DNA from: an uncultured Erythrobacter sp.
GTDB lineage: Bacteria; Pseudomonadota; Alphaproteobacteria; Sphingomonadales; Sphingomonadaceae
Direction: 5' to 3'
DNA length: 64,000 bases
NCBI GenBank assembly: GCA_947488085.1
Contig: CANKYI010000001.1
Location: 2,489,928 to 2,553,927, forward strand
The position numbers and the translations under genes are program-made. The notes beneath the pieces were generated by a model. That model worked only from the letters and a program-made list of their open reading frames with translations. It was not told the DNA's origin and searched no databases. Of this stretch, positions 35,354 through 42,974 are shown in pieces. Within the stretch, counting starts at the first letter, position 1. The number at the start of each line of letters is the position of its first letter.

Positions 35354-36524
35354 CCTCAGTCACCAAGATTTCTTCAAAGTCGGGATGCCAACCGATCTCC
35401 ATGCGATCTGAAAGACCGTGAAATGATCCAGCCGTTATCCACGTCTCAACCACGTTGCGGAACCCCACCTGTTGCTGCGAAGCCCAAAAGTAGATCGAGC
35501 GTCCAAGTTTCCGCTTCTCGTCCTCTGATCCACTGTCATCCTCGGCACAGCTTTCGTCGAACTTGCGCCCCCAGCGATCTTGCAGTGCCGTGTCATACCG
35601 ATCGCTTTCGCCATCAAGAAGGAGGCTTTCACGGGCCCACTTGGATCGCTGCGCACTCGATCGGTAAAAGTCCCTGACACCTCGACGCACAACCCTATCT
35701 GACAGGCCGACAACCCGCATTTGCCGAACGAAGACTGCATCTTCGTCATCAGGTGTATAGTCTTTTGCATCAAGTAGTTCGGGATCATCGACTGGTAGGC
35801 CATCTTCCTTGAACATATTACCAATTTCGTTGGCTTTAATTGTAATCGATTGAATTGGAATCAGGTCGGAGTTTTCCTGGATGAGGTGTTTGCCGACAAC
35901 ACTGAACCACCAGCCTTCAAGATATTGCGCGATAGTCGAAACATGTTGCGGCGACAGCAACACCAGTTCCCCTTCGATATCGTCGTTCATATCAATAAGA
36001 TTGGGATGTCGATCACACACCTCAATCGATCGCAAAAAGAGATCAACTTCGGTATCGGTCAGCTTCAAAAACTGCTCGCGTCCTAGTTTCGTAGTTTGGT
36101 TTTCTGAACTTTCAGCCGCCGCGCGTAACAGGTCTCTCGCGGTCTTACGGTCGTCTGCGCTATGCCCTGGTCGCAGTTTAGCCATAGCGCTACCATCAAC
36201 AGCTTCAGCTGTCGTTATCAACATACGACGAACGTTACCCGATGTAAGCGACCCTTGCTGGAATGACTCAATCCAAACTCTTATTGTCTTCCAAAGATCT
36301 ACGCTCTTATCAGCAAGGGATTTCGGCGTAACGTGATGCTTTGCTTGAATAAGACACGTTCCATAATCGTCATCTTCGAAAGCTACGTCATCGAACTTTT
36401 CAATGGAAATGAGAGCATTCGGATGTTTTTTGAGAAGCTGCAGGCCACGCAACAAAGCCAAACGGCATTGAAACACGTAGCCGGCCATCGAGGCCGACGC
36501 ATCAAAACTATCCTTATGACTCAT
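35346..36524 (-). CDS. ABC-3C effector protein with nuclease-like N-terminal domain
   Basis: A 392-residue protein, first in the operon. The N-terminal domain contains GYVFQCRLALLRGL, then ISIEKFDDVAFE and LIQAKHH (about residues 40-65). An acidic motif followed by QxK is the pattern of PD-(D/E)xK nucleases of the DUF4297/Cap4 type. The C-terminal half (about 270-390) resembles the shared ABC-3C C-terminal domain, which is thought to couple effectors to the complex. The predicted action is cleavage of DNA when the ATPase is triggered. ATG 36524 follows an AAGGAT ribosome site. The nuclease call is from motif reading only. Confidence 0.75.
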   Translation of the reverse strand: MSHKDSFDASASMAGYVFQCRLALLRGLQLLKKHPNALISIEKFDDVAFEDDDYGTCLIQAKHHVTPKSLADKSVDLWKTIRVWIESFQQGSLTSGNVRRMLITTAEAVDGSAMAKLRPGHSADDRKTARDLLRAAAESSENQTTKLGREQFLKLTDTEVDLFLRSIEVCDRHPNLIDMNDDIEGELVLLSPQHVSTIAQYLEGWWFSVVGKHLIQENSDLIPIQSITIKANEIGNMFKEDGLPVDDPELLDAKDYTPDDEDAVFVRQMRVVGLSDRVVRRGVRDFYRSSAQRSKWARESLLLDGESDRYDTALQDRWGRKFDESCAEDDSGSEDEKRKLGRSIYFWASQQQVGFRNVVETWITAGSFHGLSDRMEIGWHPDFEEILVTEDA

Positions 36525-36645
36525 CAAAAATTATCCTTCGTTTCCTCAATACCGCGAAGTCATCGTGCCTCAGTCATTTAATCTCGACTCAGAAGACACC
36601 TATACAGGTCTTTCCTATTAGTAGAATTTTCTGCTCTCCCAAATT

Positions 36646-37992
36646 TTAGCTACCCTGAAGGTTGTGAACTCCCTGGTCCAATATGTTATCGAGAAAGTCT
36701 TCCCGTGATGCAATTACTTCAGTCTGCGTTGCATCGACGAGCGCCTTGACAACCTTCCGCGCCAATGAACGAGCTATCACTCTTTCTTCCGATGAGATGG
36801 CTGCCATGTTGCGCCCATGAAGGAACGCGCTGCGCAGATCGAACACTCGCTCGAACTGGCCTGCATATTTTCCGTCACCAAGCAGCCCGACGATCCGACT
36901 TCGCATTCTATCGGTCGCCCGCATGCCCTTGTGCCGATCAGGCTGGATCCGAAATCTCTTCTGGTAGTCAGCGCGCAAGCCAAGCCCGGCCTCAATCGTC
37001 GTGATGTGAGCAAGAAACTCGTCAACGCCAGCCGCCAAAAATGCACGAACTAGAAAATGCTCTATCGGCGTTTCGAAGAGAACTGACCGCTTAGCAGCCT
37101 CGACTATCGCCGAGAGGTTATCGTTCCAGACCGCCAGTTCGGCCTCAGCACAATCCTCCAAAGGCATTTCGACAGGACGTTCCTCCTCGTAAGTTCCGCC
37201 ATATCCATCGTCGTAGATCCGAGGCTCCCAGCTCAGCGTGCCCGGTAATGGCGGCGCGCTAGGGCGGACAAAGATGTCCGTGTTTACAGTATAAACCCAA
37301 GGAATGCGAAAACTACGCCAATCAACCTCGAGCATCGTCGACCAGCTTTCCCAAGGTGCAAGCAATAAGAAAAACAGCGCGTCCTCGACAGCGCTCGGGA
37401 CACCAACCTCATGCGGTTCGATCCGACCCAAATCCTGGCTCAGGTCGGCAAACAGAAATGGTATGGACCGCGCTTCGGGCTCTTGCTCTAGCGCAATAGT
37501 CTCCTGAACGATCAGCCAATGAAACTGTGAGAAGTGCTCGGCATCAAAATCGTGCTGCGGATAGAGCCGCTTTAGTCGGCAGGCATCAACGATCTCAAGC
37601 AACTCTGTTGCATCAAGGCGGCACACCCTGGCAGAGCCAAACGACAGGTGCGGCAGTTCGGCCGCGAGATCCAACGGTGCCAGATGAATAAGTGTGGCAT
37701 GTGTTGCCCGCATTGCGGCGTCGAGCTTCGTCGCTGCTTGCTCCACCGGCAGACCGAGATGAACCGTTTTCTTCTGCAGGTAACAAGGAAGGCCCAAAGC
37801 TCTTAGAGCCGTGGCAAGCGCAATGTTGGGGCCCTTCCTGCCCGCACTCGGGTAGTCGACACGGCAGGCTTCGCGCAATTGCACGAATGCGGGATGCGCG
37901 AGGATGTTGTCGGGCCCTGGCGGATGAACGCGCCACAACTCCGACAAAGCAGCCATCATTTCCTCACTTGGTTGAGACCCAAGCTCACCCAT
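36646..37992 (-). CDS. HEPN-domain protein (predicted RNase), last gene of the AbiE-TIR-HEPN operon
   Basis: A 448-residue protein. The C-terminal helical region carries FDLRSAFLHGRNM, i.e. Arg387-x4-His392, the catalytic RxxxxH signature of HEPN ribonucleases, in the context typical of Apea-like HEPN proteins. The N-terminal 330 residues are not recognised and may be a sensor. Its ATG shares one base with the TIR stop (TGATG), so translation is coupled. In defence systems HEPN proteins cut tRNA or mRNA and stop growth; here the same operon also encodes a TIR NADase-like protein and an AbiE toxin pair. Confidence 0.8.
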   Translation of the reverse strand: MGELGSQPSEEMMAALSELWRVHPPGPDNILAHPAFVQLREACRVDYPSAGRKGPNIALATALRALGLPCYLQKKTVHLGLPVEQAATKLDAAMRATHATLIHLAPLDLAAELPHLSFGSARVCRLDATELLEIVDACRLKRLYPQHDFDAEHFSQFHWLIVQETIALEQEPEARSIPFLFADLSQDLGRIEPHEVGVPSAVEDALFFLLLAPWESWSTMLEVDWRSFRIPWVYTVNTDIFVRPSAPPLPGTLSWEPRIYDDGYGGTYEEERPVEMPLEDCAEAELAVWNDNLSAIVEAAKRSVLFETPIEHFLVRAFLAAGVDEFLAHITTIEAGLGLRADYQKRFRIQPDRHKGMRATDRMRSRIVGLLGDGKYAGQFERVFDLRSAFLHGRNMAAISSEERVIARSLARKVVKALVDATQTEVIASREDFLDNILDQGVHNLQGS

Positions 37993-39104
37993 CAGGCAAT
38001 CCGAAGCCTACGCAGAAGTTTGCCCAGCACCGTTTCATAGTCTTCCTGCTTGGAGAAGTCGGCATAGAGTTTCCCCTTAAGAAACTCTGGTAACTCACAT
38101 TCTTCGTAGAGCAGAGGTAGAACAACGACTTCACCGCTAGAGATTTCTCGGTTCATTGCAGTGTCGAGTTCCTTTTTCACCCACGGCGCGCCAATCGACT
38201 TATTCGAGAGAACGACGGCGATGTAGCGACTGAGCTTCATGCCTTCCTCGATCTTCTCGATCAGAGAGTCGCCGATATCGATTTCCGCCTCATCCAGCCA
38301 CACATTCTCAACCCCGTGAGCGAGGAGATCTTTTCGTAGCTGGCGCACGAAAGGCTTATCGACGCCAGTATGACTCAGAAAAATGCCGTGATATTTCTCA
38401 TGTCGCGGGTCGGCTTTCTCTAACGCCAAGCTGTCGCGCACCAATTGGTTCGAAGCCTCTTCTGAAGTTGGAGGTGTGAGAAGCCAACCAGTGGTTGTTC
38501 CAAGCGTCACTTCACCGCCGAGGCTGTAACCCTCTGGAGTCGCCGCAGTCGACATATAACCCTCGTCCGGATCCGACAGGCACAGTGTCCAACCACCGGT
38601 TCTGGAGAGCGTCTCAAAGTAGCGTGCAAACGGACTGTCAGCATCAATTGAACCTATCCTTCGCCCCTTTTTAACAAGAAGCTCGGAACGCTTCAGCAGC
38701 CGTGCGACCTTTGGTGCCACATATCCGAGATGGGTTTCACGATAGCCGAAAAAATTAACCCGCTTCGGTTCTGACAAGCACCAGACTACGGTTGCGCCAT
38801 CTCCTATTGCAGCTTCCATCTCCTTACGCCGGTCCTCGCTGTCGAAAGCGGAGTCCAAATCATATCGATCGTTCTGCCCCTTCAGTTTGCCCAACTCGTA
38901 AAGCTCATTCGAATACTCACCGGCCTGACCAAACAAGAAATGCGTATAGCTTGCTGGGTTTATTATGATCGTATCATATTCATAAAGGGGATAGGCAGAT
39001 CGATCATGATCCACCTTTGGTTGGCACAAACCGAGATTGTCGATCTCGACCCCGTCGATGGCTCCGCCGGTGTAGGTAATCCCGACCGTCAGCACATTTC
39101 TCAT
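37992..39104 (-). CDS. TIR-domain protein (predicted NADase or signalling enzyme)
   Basis: A 370-residue protein. Residues about 240-365 form a TIR domain: GIFLSHTGVDKPFV, WLDEAEIDIGDSLIEKIEEG, YIAVVLSNKS and APWVKKEL, in which Glu312 aligns with the catalytic Glu of NAD-cleaving TIR domains such as SARM1. The N-terminal 230 residues are unrecognised; they could sense infection. The start codon overlaps the AbiEii stop by four bases (ATGA) and the stop overlaps the HEPN start by one. NAD depletion leading to abortive infection is the likely outcome. Confidence 0.87.
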   Translation of the reverse strand: MRNVLTVGITYTGGAIDGVEIDNLGLCQPKVDHDRSAYPLYEYDTIIINPASYTHFLFGQAGEYSNELYELGKLKGQNDRYDLDSAFDSEDRRKEMEAAIGDGATVVWCLSEPKRVNFFGYRETHLGYVAPKVARLLKRSELLVKKGRRIGSIDADSPFARYFETLSRTGGWTLCLSDPDEGYMSTAATPEGYSLGGEVTLGTTTGWLLTPPTSEEASNQLVRDSLALEKADPRHEKYHGIFLSHTGVDKPFVRQLRKDLLAHGVENVWLDEAEIDIGDSLIEKIEEGMKLSRYIAVVLSNKSIGAPWVKKELDTAMNREISSGEVVVLPLLYEECELPEFLKGKLYADFSKQEDYETVLGKLLRRLRIA

Positions 39105-39973
39105 TTCTTGTCCCCTTCAGCCGCAAGCGCCGCATGCGGCATCAGAAATTTACTCAGATCTTCGACAACTTGATCTAGTGAGCCGGGATCAACGGAAACA
39201 TCCCGCGCAAAGGCTGCCCACTGCCGCTGCTTGGCTTCATCTTGGCTAAAAGCAGGAGTCAGTCCGTCAGGGATATCCCTTGGGATCGCTGTTTCGCGCC
39301 GTTCGAACGTCGCCGCGATTGCGCGACCGAGTTGCGTCTCGTCAAATTCGAAAGACTGGCTCAGTAGCCAGATATCGTAGTAGTCTTTGATCCGCGTGTT
39401 TGCATGGCCAAGGGCAACCATCGCCTGGAACTTCTCCGCGACCACTGTCTCGCGCGCATAGCCGCGCAGTGTTGCAGCTGGCATGTCGAGAAGTCCTGGC
39501 AGGGCAAGAATCTGTGGCTCGGGCTCCATCGCATCGCCAAACCCGATATCGACACTGATCGACACCCGGGCACCGCCGACATCAGCGGTGGTCTTGATCC
39601 GTAGCCCGCCATATTCGGTGTCCTCCCGGATACGTCCAATGCGCGCGCCCTTGGCGTCAAAGTGGACGCCGTCCGGTGCCTCTCTTGCGAAGATGTCCTT
39701 GAAAACGCCGAGCACTGCATCCGGGTCAGGATCTCCGTGGCCCAGAAGATCGACATCGCGGGTGCCGCGAAATGGTTCATCGAACCACGTCATCAACAAC
39801 ACCGCGCCCTTGAGAACGAAGCGCTCTGCATGCGCAGACTCGGCCAAGCGATACAGCAAGCGCTCATTGGCATATCGTGTCAGGACGAGTTGATAGTTTT
39901 GTCCACTGTCCTTGCTGATCGTGAGCAGCCGGGCGCGTACCGAAGCGCCAAAATTCTTGATCACTTTAGCCAT
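39101..39973 (-). CDS. AbiEii-type nucleotidyltransferase toxin
   Basis: A 290-residue nucleotidyltransferase of the AbiEii/AbiGii family. The polymerase-beta-like site reads LKGAVLLMTWFDEPFRGTRDVDL (acidic pair in RDVDL, about residue 72-76), and the C-terminal family motif RIKDYYDIW is present around 195. AbiEii proteins inhibit growth, in studied relatives by adding nucleotides to tRNA. It overlaps AbiEi by eight bases and the TIR gene by four. Both key motifs are intact. Confidence 0.9.
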   Translation of the reverse strand: MAKVIKNFGASVRARLLTISKDSGQNYQLVLTRYANERLLYRLAESAHAERFVLKGAVLLMTWFDEPFRGTRDVDLLGHGDPDPDAVLGVFKDIFAREAPDGVHFDAKGARIGRIREDTEYGGLRIKTTADVGGARVSISVDIGFGDAMEPEPQILALPGLLDMPAATLRGYARETVVAEKFQAMVALGHANTRIKDYYDIWLLSQSFEFDETQLGRAIAATFERRETAIPRDIPDGLTPAFSQDEAKQRQWAAFARDVSVDPGSLDQVVEDLSKFLMPHAALAAEGDKK

Positions 39974-40580
39974 TCGCCGTCAGCGCTTCGAGATAAGGAC
40001 GGACAATTGTCGAGACGCCGCCCGTTGCAGCCGACCGTGCAATCTCCGCTGGGGTGACCTTGCGCTGCCGCAGTGCTTCTTGAAGTCCTTCCAGGGCGAC
40101 CGACTGCCCAACCGAGCGCCTATGCCGAAAGCAGTCGGCAATTGTCTTGGCGACACCGAACACCTTCACCGGGACGCCTTCAATTGATGTCGTTTCTACA
40201 CCTTCAGCCAGCAGAGCATCCGTAAACCGAACAACGCGCAGCGCTGGTTCATCCTGCGGGGACCAGTCGTTCTTCCCGATCGCAAGCCAGACCGACCGTG
40301 GGAGCTGGTCAGTCAGTTCGTGAAACGCGAGCGCTGATGTGAGACACACCACGCCTTTAGGGACACGCTTCGCCGCTTCGGCAAGACTGTGATTGGCATC
40401 GAGCGGTGCGTCCGGCAGTTGATAGAGGCCCCGCGCCAGACGAATGACCTCGCCATCGTCCCGCATCCGGCCGATGGTCGCAGCCGTGATGCCGGCTGTC
40501 TTGAATTCAGACAGCCGGACGATGCCCCGGTCCCGGAGCATTTGTTTCGCTTGATCACGCTGCGTTTTACCCTCTGGCAT
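39966..40580 (-). CDS. AbiEi-type antitoxin and autorepressor
   Basis: A 204-residue protein with an N-terminal winged-helix domain (TQRDQAKQML...LARGLYQLPD) and the AbiEi C-terminal region including VCLTSALAFHELTDQL and KVFGVAKTIADCFRHR. In type IV AbiE systems the antitoxin does not bind the toxin but represses the operon and neutralises its effect. ATG 40580 is chosen over an in-frame TTG at 40589. An inverted repeat lies immediately upstream. It heads a four-gene operon in which every junction overlaps. Confidence 0.9.
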   Translation of the reverse strand: MPEGKTQRDQAKQMLRDRGIVRLSEFKTAGITAATIGRMRDDGEVIRLARGLYQLPDAPLDANHSLAEAAKRVPKGVVCLTSALAFHELTDQLPRSVWLAIGKNDWSPQDEPALRVVRFTDALLAEGVETTSIEGVPVKVFGVAKTIADCFRHRRSVGQSVALEGLQEALRQRKVTPAEIARSAATGGVSTIVRPYLEALTANG

Positions 40581-40629
40581 TGATACCAAACCACCAAGTT
40601 GTAGACCTATGTTATGAGGTTTAGTATCA
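40581..40629 (-). promoter_or_regulatory. Inverted repeat upstream of abiEi, probable autoregulatory operator
   Basis: TGATACCAAACC (40581-40592) and GGTTTAGTATCA (40618-40629) are inverted copies matching at 11 of 12 bases, separated by 25 bases. AbiEi proteins are known to bind paired inverted repeats in front of their own operon, so this placement directly before the start codon fits autorepression. The second arm could also influence the divergent gene at 40697. Confidence 0.65.
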
Positions 40630-40696
40630 TCGCTACAACTTCCGGTAAAGTCAGTTCGGTGGTTGAAAGCGCAAATTCACAACGGAGGTCAGAACA

Positions 40697-41188
40697 TTGG
40701 CTGGAAAATGGAGCATGCCGGGCGTTCCCCATAAAGGTTGGACATGCACGTCAGTCGACGATCTCGGCGCTCCAAATCAGCTCTGCGAAATGTGCGAGAC
40801 CCAGGACATCCGGTATGTCCACCATATGGAACATCCCGATTATCCGGAAGGCCTCGGGGTCGGATGTGTCTGCGCAGAGAACATGGAAAACGACTATGAA
40901 GGACCGCGTCGCCGAGAACGCGCCCTTCGAAACGCCGCCCAACGCAAACAGCGCTGGCTCAGCCGGAAATGGAAGGTCTCGACACAGGGAAATGCCTATC
41001 TGAATACGGACGGTCTCAACATCACCGTATTTCAAAGGACGCCGACTCTGTGGGGCGCCCGGATCGAAGACCGCGCCACGGGCAGGTCAGTCTCTTCGAA
41101 GCGACCGCACAAGACCGAAGATGCAGCTAAACTGGCCGCATTTGACGCGATGATCTTCTTGAAAGAAGAACGCGGCTGGGGAGCCTAG
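40697..41188 (+). CDS. Hypothetical protein with Cys/His cluster
   Basis: A 163-residue protein starting at a TTG (40697) preceded by a perfect GGAGG. The N-terminal half has a metal-binding look: CEMCETQDIRYVHHMEHP followed by GVGCVC, which could hold zinc in a treble-clef-like fold. A basic segment (EGPRRRERALRNAAQRKQRW) follows, then a beta-rich C-terminal part. It is not recognised, and the strong ribosome site supports a real gene. It is transcribed away from the AbiE operon and shares the intervening region. Confidence 0.65.
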   Translation: MAGKWSMPGVPHKGWTCTSVDDLGAPNQLCEMCETQDIRYVHHMEHPDYPEGLGVGCVCAENMENDYEGPRRRERALRNAAQRKQRWLSRKWKVSTQGNAYLNTDGLNITVFQRTPTLWGARIEDRATGRSVSSKRPHKTEDAAKLAAFDAMIFLKEERGWGA

Positions 41189-41219
41189 GCCATCATCGAA
41201 CCCTGACCATCAGACGCTG

Positions 41220-41426
41220 TTACACCGAAATCCAATTGTAATTGTCGCGCGCTTGCCGTCCACACTTCAGGCAGGTCGCATAAAGCTCAGGGTCTGGTTC
41301 CCGCCCGTCCCGAGACCACGGCACTTTGGAAACCTCGGCGTAACGCGTCGTCCCACAACTGCCTTTGCACAAAACTTGGACAAGACGCTGCCGTGGTATG
41401 CCCTCTGCATATTTTGGTACCGGCAC
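41220..41426 (-). CDS. Small zinc-ribbon-like protein
   Basis: A 68-residue frame starting at GTG 41426 with AAGGAA in front. Two cysteine pairs are spaced as in a zinc ribbon: CKGSC near residue 20 and CLKC near residue 52. The C-terminus is short and polar. The cysteine pattern and ribosome site argue that it is expressed, although overlapping frames exist. The function is unknown. Confidence 0.45.
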   Translation of the reverse strand: MPVPKYAEGIPRQRLVQVLCKGSCGTTRYAEVSKVPWSRDGREPDPELYATCLKCGRQARDNYNWISV

Positions 41427-41558
41427 TGCAATTTCCTTCTCGACCGGTGGTGCGGGCGGGGGGTGATAACCCCCTTGTGACGCTCTTGATTCGCACCGAC
41501 CCGTCTAGAAAACCTCAGCTGTCTACGTGCGCTCACGACCCCGTAAAGGATGGCTTCG

Positions 41559-42974
41559 CTAAGCCTGTCTTACAATGACTGGGTTCGTCGTACACATCAC
41601 GAGCTTTCGCGAACCGCGAGTCATGGCAACATAAAGATCGCGTGCATTCAGCAGATCTGTATCAATCACTACCGCCACATCAGCTTCCAATCCTTTGAGG
41701 AGCAAAGTGCTGCCCACAGCCCGGCGCGGCAACGCCCGGCCTTTGACGCGGGACTGCTCCCGCGCGCGAACCGCCATTTCATGAAAGTCGTCGACATCCA
41801 CACATCCATTGAATGCCTGAATGGCAGAGCGCACCAAGGCGGGACGAAGAGGGAAAACCCCGGCTTGCCGATTAATCTCAACCAACATGGTCACGGCGGC
41901 TTCTGGGCTTGGCGATCGTGAAAACGCTAGCGCCGCACTCTCAGCATCTGTTGGCGGCGTCCGTTCTCTCCCCGCCAGCAATACGCCGAGCCGTTGCTTC
42001 ATTTGTGCCGCGCCGACGCCAGTCATTGTGCTACCAGCAAAGTCTATCAGCTCCGCCGCCGCAGTCGGCGCGCGCATATCAAACGCCTCGGCAAACCGGA
42101 TAAAATCGGTCAGATCTGCATTTTCAACAACAACCGCGCCATGCGCTCGTCCTGCGATATCCCGGTGCCGTGGTGGTCGTTTGGCGTCACAGACGATAAG
42201 GACACTCCCACCATCTACTGGCGCTCGCGTATTGGCAGCTTGCGTTTGCTTCTGGATGTCGTCGTCACCCGTTACCGATATCAGCTCCACCTCAGGTGGC
42301 GCTTGGCGCAGGTCTATGGGTTGACCCGATTGAAGCGCGGCCCTCACAGCTAAGAGCCATCGTCCAAAGTCTTCGGTCCCGGCATTGCGCCAACGCCATG
42401 GAATATCCAGTTCTCCCGCAGCCGGAAAGCGGGCCTGAACATCGGCCTGCCAATCGACGAGAACGTTGGTACCCCATCCGAATATGGCCTGCATGGGATC
42501 GCCGAGAATACAGGTCGGCAAGACTTCCGCAATCTTCGATACCATCGTGTGCTGTTCGATAATGCAATCCTGATACTCATCAACAAACAGACGGGCATAG
42601 GTCGCCTGGAGTACGTCTCTGAGATGATCGCCAGCAAGAATATTGAGCGTCCCCTCGCGGATCGCGGGATAGTCATCTCTTGGACTGTTGAGGTCCAACG
42701 TCCCGTCCGCATGGCCACTGCGCTGCGGGAAGGTTCCAATGAGACGCATTCCCCATCCGTCGATCGTCGTAATCCGAAACGCACTTTGCGGGACACCCAT
42801 GTGCGTCAGTCGGGCACGGAGCGCCGCAACACCGGCATTTGTATGCGTCAGTATCAAGATCGGTTTGGGATCGACATGGCGTTGCAATGCGGACGCTATC
42901 AGATGCGTTTTCCCGCATCCAGCAGGCGCGGAAACGCTGCCGCAAGTGATATTTAGCAGATCTATCTCAGCCAT
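41559..42974 (-). CDS. gajB: UvrD-like superfamily 1 helicase, GajB-type Gabija component
   Basis: A 471-residue SF1 helicase with Walker A APAGCGKT (about 16-23), motif II FVDEYQD, motif III LGDPMQAIFGW, and motif VI NARDLYVAMTRG near the C-terminus. It overlaps the OLD nuclease gene by eight bases. An OLD nuclease of about 577 residues followed by a compact UvrD helicase of about 480 is the size and order of the Gabija anti-phage system. The 10-residue longer frame to 43004 is less likely. The family assignment is firm, and the Gabija assignment rests on the pair. Confidence 0.85.
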   Translation of the reverse strand: MAEIDLLNITCGSVSAPAGCGKTHLIASALQRHVDPKPILILTHTNAGVAALRARLTHMGVPQSAFRITTIDGWGMRLIGTFPQRSGHADGTLDLNSPRDDYPAIREGTLNILAGDHLRDVLQATYARLFVDEYQDCIIEQHTMVSKIAEVLPTCILGDPMQAIFGWGTNVLVDWQADVQARFPAAGELDIPWRWRNAGTEDFGRWLLAVRAALQSGQPIDLRQAPPEVELISVTGDDDIQKQTQAANTRAPVDGGSVLIVCDAKRPPRHRDIAGRAHGAVVVENADLTDFIRFAEAFDMRAPTAAAELIDFAGSTMTGVGAAQMKQRLGVLLAGRERTPPTDAESAALAFSRSPSPEAAVTMLVEINRQAGVFPLRPALVRSAIQAFNGCVDVDDFHEMAVRAREQSRVKGRALPRRAVGSTLLLKGLEADVAVVIDTDLLNARDLYVAMTRGSRKLVMCTTNPVIVRQA

